Assembly (NCBI GenBank): GCA_031289895.1
Contig: JAITOP010000031.1
Coordinates: 1-6,951, forward strand
DNA from: Prevotellaceae bacterium
GTDB lineage: Bacteria; Bacteroidota; Bacteroidia; Bacteroidales; UBA932
Length of the DNA: 6,951 nucleotides
Direction: 5' to 3'
Each line of letters starts with the position of its first letter. Positions within the stretch are counted from its first letter, which is position 1. The notes beneath the pieces are model-generated. The model worked only from the letters and a program-made list of their open reading frames with translations. It did not search any database and was not told where the DNA came from. Positions 1-6,277 of the stretch are shown piece by piece. The position numbers were made by a program, and so were the translations under genes.

Positions 1-124
1 TTTTCTCGTCATTGCGGGTCAAAACCGCAATGATGCTCGTTTTTCCCGTCATTGCGGATCAAAACCGCAATGATGCTCGTTTTTCCCGTCATTGCGGGTC
101 AAAACCGCAATGATGCTCACTTTT
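1..124. repeat. 40-bp tandem repeat array, three units, each with a hairpin
   Basis: Three units begin at 1, 41 and 81 with an exact 40-bp period and only a few substitutions (for example C/T at unit position 6 and G/A at position 18). Each unit carries a perfect 9-bp inverted repeat, TCATTGCGG and CCGCAATGA, around a 7-nt loop (gtcaaaa in units 1 and 3). A fourth copy starts at 121 but departs from the pattern after about 18 bases, where it becomes the left arm of the neighbouring inverted repeat. The array begins at the window edge, so its true copy number is unknown. On the plus strand each hairpin is followed after six bases by a T-run, which vaguely resembles a terminator. No convincing coding frame is present. 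Confidence 0.9.
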
Positions 125-209
125 CCCGTCATTGCGGGCTTGACCCGCAATCTCCTGATAATAAATCTGTATGTTTCAGGGGATTCCGCGTCAAGCGCGG
201 AATGACGGG
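125..209. repeat. Nested inverted repeat, 34-bp arms (REP/MITE-like palindromic element)
   Basis: The left arm (125-158) and right arm (176-209) are imperfect reverse complements over 34 bp, with five mismatches and a 17-nt AT-rich spacer (159-175). The outer ends CCCGTCATT and AATGACGGG match exactly. Each arm is also a hairpin by itself: ATTGCGGG/CCCGCAAT around cttga on the left, ATTCCGCG/CGCGGAAT around tcaag on the right. Four of the five mismatches fall in these inner stems and come as pairs that keep each stem intact. From family knowledge, this resembles the dispersed palindromic elements seen in many bacterial genomes, which encode nothing and move in trans if they move at all. It lies 84 bp past the GH31 stop codon and could also act in transcript ending or stability (inference). 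Confidence 0.85.
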
Positions 210-227
210 CTTTTGAGACACCTGCCT

Positions 228-249
228 CATTGCGAGGAACGAAGCAATC
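228..249. repeat. Short dispersed-type repeat (CATTGCGAGGAACGAAGCAATC core)
   Basis: This 22-bp stretch has terminal ATTGC/GCAAT complementarity around a GAGGAACGA-like centre. From memory, the same core recurs as a dispersed intergenic repeat in many unrelated bacterial genomes, usually beside palindromes like the one at 125-209. Only one copy is in this window, so its dispersed nature cannot be shown here. It lies 45 bp past the GH31 stop codon. Confidence 0.55.
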
Positions 250-293
250 CGGAGACATTTATAATTTGTTTATTTTTCATCACTATCCTCTTT

Positions 294-2858
294 TCACTTC
301 AATCCCAATTTTTTGAGATACCATTCTTTATCTTCGGCGCTTATATTCAGTTTATCAAGTGCCTGAGGGATTTGGGTATATAAGCGGTTAAAGGTTTCGA
401 TTAATTCGTTAAAGCGTTTGGGAAAATATTCGATATTTATGCTTGTTTCTTCGGCTTTTCCTATGATTTCGGGGATAATGATTTTCGCATTTTTAAATTT
501 AAGTTCTGTTGTTGCCTTTGTCAACGCTTTGAATTTATTAATGATACCATCGTTTATTTCAATATTTGTTTCATTATAATTAATTGTAATTTCTTTTGTT
601 TTGTTACAATTTTGTTCGCCTAAGTTTACCAGCAGCGAAAGATTTTCGCCTGTATATTTATAGTTTATTTCTTTTCCGTCGAATATTACTGATTTTGGTA
701 TTGGCACTCCGTACAGCATAACTTCGTATTTATTAGTCGCTTTCATATTCTGATAAACGCCTTCGCGAGCGGAAATATTTATTTTGAATGTATTTGCATT
801 AATCCATTTTGTTGCGATATTTGTATATGCATATTCGGTAGCATAATTATTATCGTTGCCGTTGTCTTCGTACATTTGCGCGGTATTTTCTTTTTTGGGG
901 AAGATACAGAATCGTATGTTTTCGGGCGTTGTTTTCAAATTTTTAATATCGTTATACATTGGAATAATCGCACCCGATTTTATATAAACAGGATATTCGG
1001 CGATAGTAAATTTTCGTTCTAATTCCTGCCCGCCTTTGATAAGCGTTCCCGTATTCCACTCAAACCAATCGTTATCGTCAGGAAGCCAAACCTTTACGGT
1101 TGAATAACCATCAACCGAAGGCGACGTAACGGGCGCAATAAGAATATCGTTGCCAAACATATATTCGTTTGAATATTCGTAAGCCTTACTTTCGTCGGGA
1201 TAATTGTAATACATTGGACGGCAAATAGAAACACCCGTTTCGTAACATTGGCGGGCAGCCGAATAAATATAAGGCACAAGCTGATAGCGTAAATTTATTG
1301 CATTAAACTGAGTTTCAAAATATTCATCTTTAAAGTTCCATATTTCCTTATTCAGCGAAGCATCTTTTGTAGAGTGAGTTCTCAAAACAGGACTAAATAC
1401 GCCATATTGCACCCAGCGTGTATAAAGTTCAGGGTCTAATGTTTTTTCTTGTCCGCGCAAATACATGTGTCCGCCAATATCATGACTCCAATATCCGTAG
1501 AGTACATTTGAAGCGCAATTTGTAAAATACGGCTGAAATTTTAACGATTCCCAATCAATAGCCGCATCGCCCGAAAATCCTATCTGATAACGATGATTTC
1601 CTAATCCGCCCCAGCGATGATAAAGCATAGCGCGTGATGCGCGATGACTTTGCATTTCGGTAAAAAAAGTATAATTCAGCCACCATGTATTGCTTAAACC
1701 TTCAATTTTCTTGTCGTTTTTCCATTGCTGCCAATCGAGCCACCAAAAGTCAACGCCTTGTTTTTCCATTGGATGTAAAACAACTTCAAAAAAGTTTTTC
1801 ATAAAAGTTTTGTTTGATACTTCCCATGCAATATTTTTTTTGGTTGATGTATCAAATTTCAGTTTTTCGGCAAGTGCGTTATATTGTGTTTCGTAGGCTG
1901 CAACGCCCGATGCGGGATGTAAATTCAGCGTTACTTTCAGATTTTTTTCTTTAATCCAACTCAATAATTTTTCGGGATTAGGAAATAAATTGTTATTCCA
2001 AGTCCAGCCTGTCCAGCCAATACGTTGACCAAATTCATCCTTAGGAATACTGTCCCAATCGAATGTCAAATGCCAATCCATATCAATTACCATCACATCA
2101 AGAGGAAGGTTATACATATCGAATTTTCGCACAAGTTCGCGGATTTCTTTATCTGAATAACTCCAATATCGCGACCACCAATAACCAAAAGCATACAATG
2201 GCGGAATTGGCACTTTTCCTGCAATTTTGGTAAAATCGGTAATTGCCGTTTTATAATCGTGTCCGTAAGCCATAAAATACCAATCCTGAGCGGTAGAATC
2301 CGTGCGCGTTTTCACCCACGACCAATCGTTGCTGCCATCAAACAAAAATGAATTGGAATCGTCGATAAGCGTCCATCCGTCGGTTGCAAGAAGTCCGTCT
2401 TCGATGGGCATTTTTTCGCCGTTGCGATGTGTATCTCCTATGTATCCATCGAGTGTACGATATGTTCCTTTCAGATTATTTTTTTGCACATCGCCGGGCT
2501 TCCATTCAAAAGGATAAATATTTTTAGCCGATTTAACAGATAAATTTTCTGCGGTAAATTTTCCTGAATTTATTTTATATTTTATCAGCATTTTATCGGT
2601 TTCAACAGTAAGAATATCATTGCTGATATTGCTTGTAAATTGCGGCACAGGCAAATTTCTGCTGATAAAAATAAATGATGCATCATCAATAAATTCGCCG
2701 TTTTCGTTCCATTCCATTCGCACAATACCTGATGTAAGAACGGTAAATCGCACATCTTTGCTTGGATTTATAACGGCTTTTTCGTTTGGTTTGGTTATTG
2801 TCTGGGCAAAAATATTATTTGTCGTCAATAACAATAAAAGTAAATAAAGTTTTTTCAT
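294..2858 (-). CDS. Exported glycoside hydrolase family 31 (alpha-glucosidase/alpha-xylosidase type), DUF5110-like C-terminal region
   Basis: An 854-residue retaining alpha-glycosidase of family GH31, expected to cleave alpha-linked glucosyl or xylosyl residues outside the cytoplasm. Residues 1-18 form a signal peptide (MKKLY, a Leu-run, then IFA before Gln19). Inferred domains: an N-terminal beta-sandwich (about 30-210), a TIM barrel (about 215-540, starting PPLYAFGYWWSRYW), a C-terminal beta-sheet domain (about 545-635), a DUF5110-like segment (about 640-710), and a roughly 100-residue tail that I do not recognise. The likely nucleophile is Asp375 in WWLDWQQW, and the likely acid/base is Asp431 in GFSGD. 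The YWSHDIGGH motif (456-464) is typical of the family. The ATG sits just before the signal peptide without a Shine-Dalgarno, as is usual in Bacteroidota. The gene follows the propeller-like gene by 22 bp, probably in one transcript. Family assignment is firm; substrate specificity is not readable. No T9SS sorting domain is evident. Confidence 0.95.
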   Translation of the reverse strand: MKKLYLLLLLLTTNNIFAQTITKPNEKAVINPSKDVRFTVLTSGIVRMEWNENGEFIDDASFIFISRNLPVPQFTSNISNDILTVETDKMLIKYKINSGKFTAENLSVKSAKNIYPFEWKPGDVQKNNLKGTYRTLDGYIGDTHRNGEKMPIEDGLLATDGWTLIDDSNSFLFDGSNDWSWVKTRTDSTAQDWYFMAYGHDYKTAITDFTKIAGKVPIPPLYAFGYWWSRYWSYSDKEIRELVRKFDMYNLPLDVMVIDMDWHLTFDWDSIPKDEFGQRIGWTGWTWNNNLFPNPEKLLSWIKEKNLKVTLNLHPASGVAAYETQYNALAEKLKFDTSTKKNIAWEVSNKTFMKNFFEVVLHPMEKQGVDFWWLDWQQWKNDKKIEGLSNTWWLNYTFFTEMQSHRASRAMLYHRWGGLGNHRYQIGFSGDAAIDWESLKFQPYFTNCASNVLYGYWSHDIGGHMYLRGQEKTLDPELYTRWVQYGVFSPVLRTHSTKDASLNKEIWNFKDEYFETQFNAINLRYQLVPYIYSAARQCYETGVSICRPMYYNYPDESKAYEYSNEYMFGNDILIAPVTSPSVDGYSTVKVWLPDDNDWFEWNTGTLIKGGQELERKFTIAEYPVYIKSGAIIPMYNDIKNLKTTPENIRFCIFPKKENTAQMYEDNGNDNNYATEYAYTNIATKWINANTFKINISAREGVYQNMKATNKYEVMLYGVPIPKSVIFDGKEINYKYTGENLSLLVNLGEQNCNKTKEITINYNETNIEINDGIINKFKALTKATTELKFKNAKIIIPEIIGKAEETSINIEYFPKRFNELIETFNRLYTQIPQALDKLNISAEDKEWYLKKLGLK

Positions 2859-2880
2859 TTATGTTCAATTTTAATTTTTA

Positions 2881-3738
2881 TTATTTCATTTTTTCAAATA
2901 TATACAATTCGTGAATTTCTTTGTCGTATCCATCGTAAAAACCTATCGGCATGCCTCTGTCGATGCGTGTTCCGCGATTTGTAAGTATTAATAAATCGTT
3001 ATTTACAGGGTCGATACTCAAACCTTCGATTTCGCCGGAGCGGGTAAATTCTTTCATCTCTCTGAATAACGAAACGTAAGTTGCAGTATTGTTAATATCA
3101 GATACATCGCAGATATAAATGTTATCGGTTTCGTCAAAATCGGCATCGCCATCATCTGCCGAAATAAGAATTTTATTGTTTATGCAAAAAATTCCCTGAA
3201 CATATTGCGGGTCGGGACGAAGATGAACTTTACTTTCATATTGCTTTGTTTCAAGATTATAAAGATACAAATATCGCCCTTTTGTCCAGTCAGCCATCCA
3301 CACCATGTTGCGGTTGCGGTCAACAGCAAGCCCGCAGACTTCGGTTTGCCCCGATTCGGCTTGCCAAGCAATTGAATATTTGTAGTTTAATGTTGCTGCA
3401 TCATATATCGCTATCTGAATATTTTTGCTTACTCCAAATTCAAAAATCTCTATTCCTGCATAAATTTCATCGTTCCAAACATCAATATCGCCAATATGAT
3501 TCGCTTCTTTTTCGAGACTTATAAAAGGATTCTCGTTTTTAAGCACGAGATTTCCATTTTTATCGTATTTATACAAAATTTTACTGTCCGAAACGTAATA
3601 ATAATTTTCGTCGGCAGCAATTCCCTGACGCCCGTCAACTTCAATAATTTTTTTTAGCCGATATTCGCTGCCAAGTGTTTGCGAAATAAGCAAGTGAGAT
3701 AGCAACAATAACGATATTATTAAATATAATTTTTTCAT
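2881..3738 (-). CDS. Exported protein with five propeller-like repeats, function unknown
   Basis: A 285-residue protein with a clear signal peptide (MKKLYLIISLLLLSHLLIS, likely cleaved before Gln20). It begins with the same MKKLYL as the following GH31 protein. The mature part shows five spaced repeats, each opening with a Gly-hydrophobic-Asp-like strand and ending in a Tyr-rich strand: RQGIAAD (about 37-43), IGDIDVW (82-88), VCGLAVD (134-140), VQGIFCI (180-186) and IEGLSID (237-243). This spacing suggests a beta-propeller of NHL/SMP-30/SdiA-regulated type, but no family signature is definite. An acidic stretch, ADDGDADFDETD (194-205), could bind a metal ion (inference). No catalytic residues are recognised. 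It is the upstream member of a two-gene unit with GH31, so it may bind or sense the same glycan, or simply be co-transcribed. The ATG is preceded by A/T-rich sequence with no Shine-Dalgarno. Confidence 0.85.
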   Translation of the reverse strand: MKKLYLIISLLLLSHLLISQTLGSEYRLKKIIEVDGRQGIAADENYYYVSDSKILYKYDKNGNLVLKNENPFISLEKEANHIGDIDVWNDEIYAGIEIFEFGVSKNIQIAIYDAATLNYKYSIAWQAESGQTEVCGLAVDRNRNMVWMADWTKGRYLYLYNLETKQYESKVHLRPDPQYVQGIFCINNKILISADDGDADFDETDNIYICDVSDINNTATYVSLFREMKEFTRSGEIEGLSIDPVNNDLLILTNRGTRIDRGMPIGFYDGYDKEIHELYIFEKMK

Positions 3739-3752
3739 AACGATTTATTTAG

Positions 3753-3907
3753 TTATAAAGTTTATAAAGTTCATAAAGTTTATAAAGTTATAAAGTTTAT
3801 AAAGTTATAAAGTTTGTAAAGTTATAAAGTTTGTAAAGTTATAAAGTTCATAAAGTTATAAAGTTCATAAAGTTCATAAAGTTATAAAGTTCATAAAGTA
3901 TATAAAG
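3753..3907. repeat. TTATAAAG tandem array, 18 units of 8 or 9 bp
   Basis: Eighteen head-to-tail units fill these 155 bp exactly: seven 8-bp units (TTATAAAG) and eleven 9-bp units (TTTATAAAG, TTCATAAAG, TTTGTAAAG and one TATATAAAG). Between 3788 and 3872 the units alternate 8-9-8-9, giving a 17-bp higher-order period repeated five times. The array ends 14 bp before the start codon of the propeller-like gene, so it covers that gene's expected promoter and leader. Replication slippage is the obvious way for it to change length. Confidence 0.95.
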
Positions 3908-3920
3908 ATTTAGAACAAAA

Positions 3921-3961
3921 AAAATCTGCGTAAATCTGTTTTATCTGCGTCATCTGTGTGC
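3921..3961. repeat. Short ATCTG-periodic repeat
   Basis: ATCTG occurs at 3924, 3934, 3943 and 3952, so four degenerate units of 9-10 bp (variants of ATCTGCGTA, ATCTGTTTT, ATCTGCGTC and ATCTGTGTG) sit head to tail. From memory, similar ATCTGCGT...ATCTGTGTG strings occur between genes in many Bacteroidota genomes. Its function is unknown and I see no hairpin in it. Confidence 0.7.
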
Positions 3962-3987
3962 TTATTCAAATCAAAAATTGAACAACC

Positions 3988-4120
3988 GACCAAAGACCAA
4001 CGACTAACGACCAACGACTAACGACCAACGACCAACGACCAACGACTAACGACCAACGACCAACGACCAAAGACCAAAGACCAACGACTAACGACCAACG
4101 ACCAACGACCAACGACTAAC
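3988..4120. repeat. GACCAAC heptamer array, 19 units, entering the S41 protease gene
   Basis: Nineteen exact 7-bp units fill these 133 bp: GACCAAC is the commonest, with GACTAAC and GACCAAA as the only variants. The last 33 bp (4088-4120) lie inside the S41 protease reading frame. There they encode the ten terminal residues VSRWSLVVGR and the TAG stop, which comes from a GACTAAC unit read on the minus strand. Because 7 is not a multiple of 3, the phase rotates with each unit and a full peptide cycle takes 21 bp. Gain or loss of a unit would therefore change where translation stops. Confidence 0.95.
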
Positions 4121-5710
4121 AGCAATCGCTTTTTGCAAAGTAGCATCTATTTTTTCGTAATAAGGATAAAATCCTTCGTTGTCGAGTTGGGTGTTGCGTC
4201 CTATTAATCCTTTCAGTTGAGGTTCAAGTATTTCTTTGGCTTCTGCTTTTTCGCTGTTTTTTATGTTTATTCCGTTTGTGGCGGCATAATTTAAAAATTT
4301 ATCGAAAACGTTTTGCGAATTTAAAAAGTTGTCAAGTTCTTCGAAATGACTTATTCTGTTAATTATTTCGCGATTTTTATCGGTATAATTCAAAACAAAA
4401 CTAAAAACAAGATTTTTTTGCGAAATTTTTCTGAAAAATTCATGTGACGAGTCAATAGTATCAAAGGCTACAAAAATATCGGGCATAATTCCGCCGCCGC
4501 CATACACAATTTTTCCGGCAGGTGTTGTATATTTCAGCGAATCGTTGAAATGAATATTGTCGGTCGAAAAAAACTCGTTGTTCAACAATCTGTCGTACAG
4601 GTCGTGATGATATTTTTCCAGACCTTTGTCGTATGGTTTTTGAATACATCTTCCTGTTGGCGTGTGATAGCGTGCAATGGTAAGATTTAATCCCGAGCCA
4701 TCGTCAAACGTTATCGGTGCTTGCACCAAGCCTTTTCCGTACGAGCGTCTGCCGATTATTGTGCCTCTGTCGTTATCCTGAATTGCGCCCGCCAGAATTT
4801 CGCTTGCCGATGCCGATGTTTCGTTTATAAGTATATTTACGTCTATGTCGGCAAGGCGTCCTTTTCCTTTTGAATAAAAGTTTTCGCGCGGCGATTTATA
4901 TCCTTCGGTGTAAACAATAATTACTTTTTCGTCAAAAAATTCGTTAGATATTTTTATTGCTTGGTCCATGTATCCGCCTGTGTTATCGCGCAGGTCGATA
5001 ATGAGTTTGCTCATGCCTTGTTTTTTCAGTTTTTCTGCGGCGGCAATAAATTCGGTGTATGTATTTCGCGAAAATGTCGAAAGTTTTATAAATCCTATGC
5101 TGTCGTTTATCATATAAGCAACGTCAACGCTTTTTACGGGAATTTTTGCGCGGGTTATGATTATTGGAATTTCTTTGTCGAAACCGTGTCGTTGCACATC
5201 TATCGACACTTTGCTGCCTGCAATTCCCCGCAGTTTTTTCATTATGCTGTCGGAAATGATTTTTTTTCCTGCAACAACAGAATCGTCTATTCTGATAATT
5301 CGGTCGCCCGCCTCAACTCCTGCACGGCTTGCCGGACCTCCATCTATAACGTTTATTACAACAACCGTATCGTCCGGAACGTTGAATGTTATTCCCACGC
5401 CTTCAAAACTGCCTTGCAATGTTTCATCAAATCCTTTCAAATCTTCGGCAACAAAATAAGTGCTGTGCGGGTCTAAATGTTCAATAATCAGAGGTATAGA
5501 CGATTCTACGATATTGTCTATCGATACGCTGTCAACATATCGGTTGGCAATAAGTTGAAGTATTTTATTGATTTTGTTTATCGGTGTTTTTACTTCTATG
5601 TTTCGAGGTATTAATGTGCTGTTTGCTCCCAGTCTAAATCCTAAATACACAGATAAAATTATGGTTACAACCATCAAAAGTGTGCGGAAAATATTAAATC
5701 TGTTTTTCAT
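4088..5710 (-). CDS. ctpA: S41 family carboxyl-terminal processing protease with PDZ domain
   Basis: A 540-residue serine protease of the CtpA/Prc type, which trims or degrades proteins from their C-termini on the periplasmic side of the inner membrane. Residues about 9-27 form a single hydrophobic anchor (signal anchor or uncleaved signal). A PDZ domain spans about 100-185, with GVGITF as its carboxylate-binding loop and GGPASRAGVEAGDRI typical of the fold. The catalytic domain has Ser301 (middle Ser of SASASE), Lys326 in SYGKGLVQ exactly 25 residues later, the same spacing as in E. coli Prc, and Gln330. All catalytic parts are intact. The ATG precedes the membrane segment; no Shine-Dalgarno is seen. 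The gene follows the deaminase gene by 28 bp, probably as one transcript. The last ten residues are encoded by the heptamer repeat array, so the native C-terminus was probably replaced. The symbol is family-level; the exact paralogue is not known. Confidence 0.95.
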   Translation of the reverse strand: MKNRFNIFRTLLMVVTIILSVYLGFRLGANSTLIPRNIEVKTPINKINKILQLIANRYVDSVSIDNIVESSIPLIIEHLDPHSTYFVAEDLKGFDETLQGSFEGVGITFNVPDDTVVVINVIDGGPASRAGVEAGDRIIRIDDSVVAGKKIISDSIMKKLRGIAGSKVSIDVQRHGFDKEIPIIITRAKIPVKSVDVAYMINDSIGFIKLSTFSRNTYTEFIAAAEKLKKQGMSKLIIDLRDNTGGYMDQAIKISNEFFDEKVIIVYTEGYKSPRENFYSKGKGRLADIDVNILINETSASASEILAGAIQDNDRGTIIGRRSYGKGLVQAPITFDDGSGLNLTIARYHTPTGRCIQKPYDKGLEKYHHDLYDRLLNNEFFSTDNIHFNDSLKYTTPAGKIVYGGGGIMPDIFVAFDTIDSSHEFFRKISQKNLVFSFVLNYTDKNREIINRISHFEELDNFLNSQNVFDKFLNYAATNGINIKNSEKAEAKEILEPQLKGLIGRNTQLDNEGFYPYYEKIDATLQKAIAVSRWSLVVGR

Positions 5711-5738
5711 ATTTTATTATATTGCGTTATGATTAATT

Positions 5739-6164
5739 TTATTGTAAATTTATTTGTACTACTTCGATATTTGCTCGTTTTAAAAGTTCAATGCCGTCAG
5801 AAATTCTGTAATTATCTGAAAAAACAACGCGCTTTATTCCTGCCTGTATTATAAGTTTTGCACATTCAAGGCAAGGCGAACTTGTAATGTACAGCGTAGA
5901 ACCTTCGCTGCTGTTATTGGAGCGGGCAACTTTGGTTATTGCATTGGCTTCGGCGTGCAACACATAAGGTTTGGTAGCACCGTCGTCGTCTTCACAAATA
6001 TTTTCGAAACCCGACGGCGTTCCATTAAAACCATCGGAAATAATCATATTGTCTTTTACAAGAATTGCGCCTACTTGCCGGCGTTTGCAATATGAATTTT
6101 TTGCCCACACAATAGCCATCTCAAGATAACGGTGGTCGAATTTCATTATTTTTTCTGTATTCAC
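5739..6164 (-). CDS. dCMP deaminase family protein (zinc-dependent cytidine/deoxycytidylate deaminase, ComEB-like)
   Basis: A 141-residue cytoplasmic zinc enzyme, most likely deaminating dCMP to dUMP to supply the thymidylate pathway. The zinc and catalytic motif HAEAN (His70, Glu72) and the second motif PCLEC (Cys98, Cys101) are intact. NGTPSGFENIC (47-57) and GAILVKDNMIISDG are typical of the dCMP deaminase branch rather than CDA or tRNA-adenosine deaminases. The length is normal. The chosen start is GTG at 6164; ATG at residue 7 (6146) is the alternative. The GTG start gives the usual number of residues before the RYLEMA helix and sits 25 bp after a TACATTTG -7 box, but neither start has a Shine-Dalgarno. 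The gene heads a likely two-gene transcript with the S41 protease. I recall this pairing from other Bacteroidota genomes but could not check it here. Confidence 0.93.
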   Translation of the reverse strand: MNTEKIMKFDHRYLEMAIVWAKNSYCKRRQVGAILVKDNMIISDGFNGTPSGFENICEDDDGATKPYVLHAEANAITKVARSNNSSEGSTLYITSSPCLECAKLIIQAGIKRVVFSDNYRISDGIELLKRANIEVVQINLQ

Positions 6165-6189
6165 TGTGTCTTAATTTTTTTATAAACTG

Positions 6190-6197
6190 CAAATGTA
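6190..6197 (-). promoter_or_regulatory. Putative Bacteroidota -7 box for the deaminase-protease transcript
   Basis: The minus strand reads TACATTTG, an exact match to the Bacteroidota TAnnTTTG -7 consensus, ending 25 bp before the GTG start of the deaminase. A start of transcription 5-7 bp downstream would leave a leader of about 20 nt. No good TTG -33 element is visible at the expected distance, so the upstream half is weak. Confidence 0.5.
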
Positions 6198-6252
6198 AGA
6201 TTTTTTATTAAATCATATCGGTAATTTAACAGATTGTTTTGTATTTTATTTG

Positions 6253-6260
6253 TAGTTTTG
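6253..6260 (+). promoter_or_regulatory. Putative Bacteroidota -7 box for the pseudouridine synthase gene
   Basis: TAGTTTTG matches the TAnnTTTG consensus and lies 17 bp before the ATG at 6278. A TTG at 6234-6236 could be the -33 element, with a 16-bp gap that is slightly short of the usual 17-23. It is separated by 55 bp from the divergent -7 box of the deaminase gene, so the two promoters are back to back in this 113-bp region. Confidence 0.5.
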
Positions 6261-6277
6261 TAAAAATTAAAAGTGCG

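Larger units (their letters stand above)
3739..4087. other. Gene-free region made almost entirely of three different tandem arrays
   Basis: This 349-bp gap lies between the propeller-like gene and the S41 protease gene, both on the minus strand. It holds, in order, the 8/9-bp TTATAAAG array, a small ATCTG-containing repeat and a GACCAAC heptamer array. Little unique sequence is left. I see no ORF of substance, no RNA gene and no intrinsic terminator for the protease gene. I find no exact TAnnTTTG box for the propeller-like gene. The nearest thing is the array itself, which on the minus strand repeatedly reads TAACTTTA or TAACTTTAC, one base from the -7 consensus. Confidence 0.8.

Noticed and set aside
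1..124. CRISPR array
   Set aside because: The whole 40-bp unit repeats almost unchanged, so there are no variable spacers, and no cas gene is nearby.
81..124. Intrinsic terminator on the plus strand
   Set aside because: The 9-bp stem is followed by six bases before the T-run, the stem is repeated in every unit, and no plus-strand gene precedes it in the window.
49..258. Small minus-strand protein over the left-edge repeats
   Set aside because: The frame is just the translation of palindromic and tandem repeats, has no start context and resembles no protein beyond repeat-derived false ORFs.
3988..4087. Origin of replication iterons or a plasmid partition site
   Set aside because: The heptamers are contiguous without spacers, no replication or partition gene is nearby and no DnaA boxes are seen.
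4961..5476. Plus-strand 171-residue frame opposite the protease gene
   Set aside because: It lies wholly antisense to the PDZ and catalytic region, has a Cys/Tyr/Phe-rich shadow composition and no recognisable domain.
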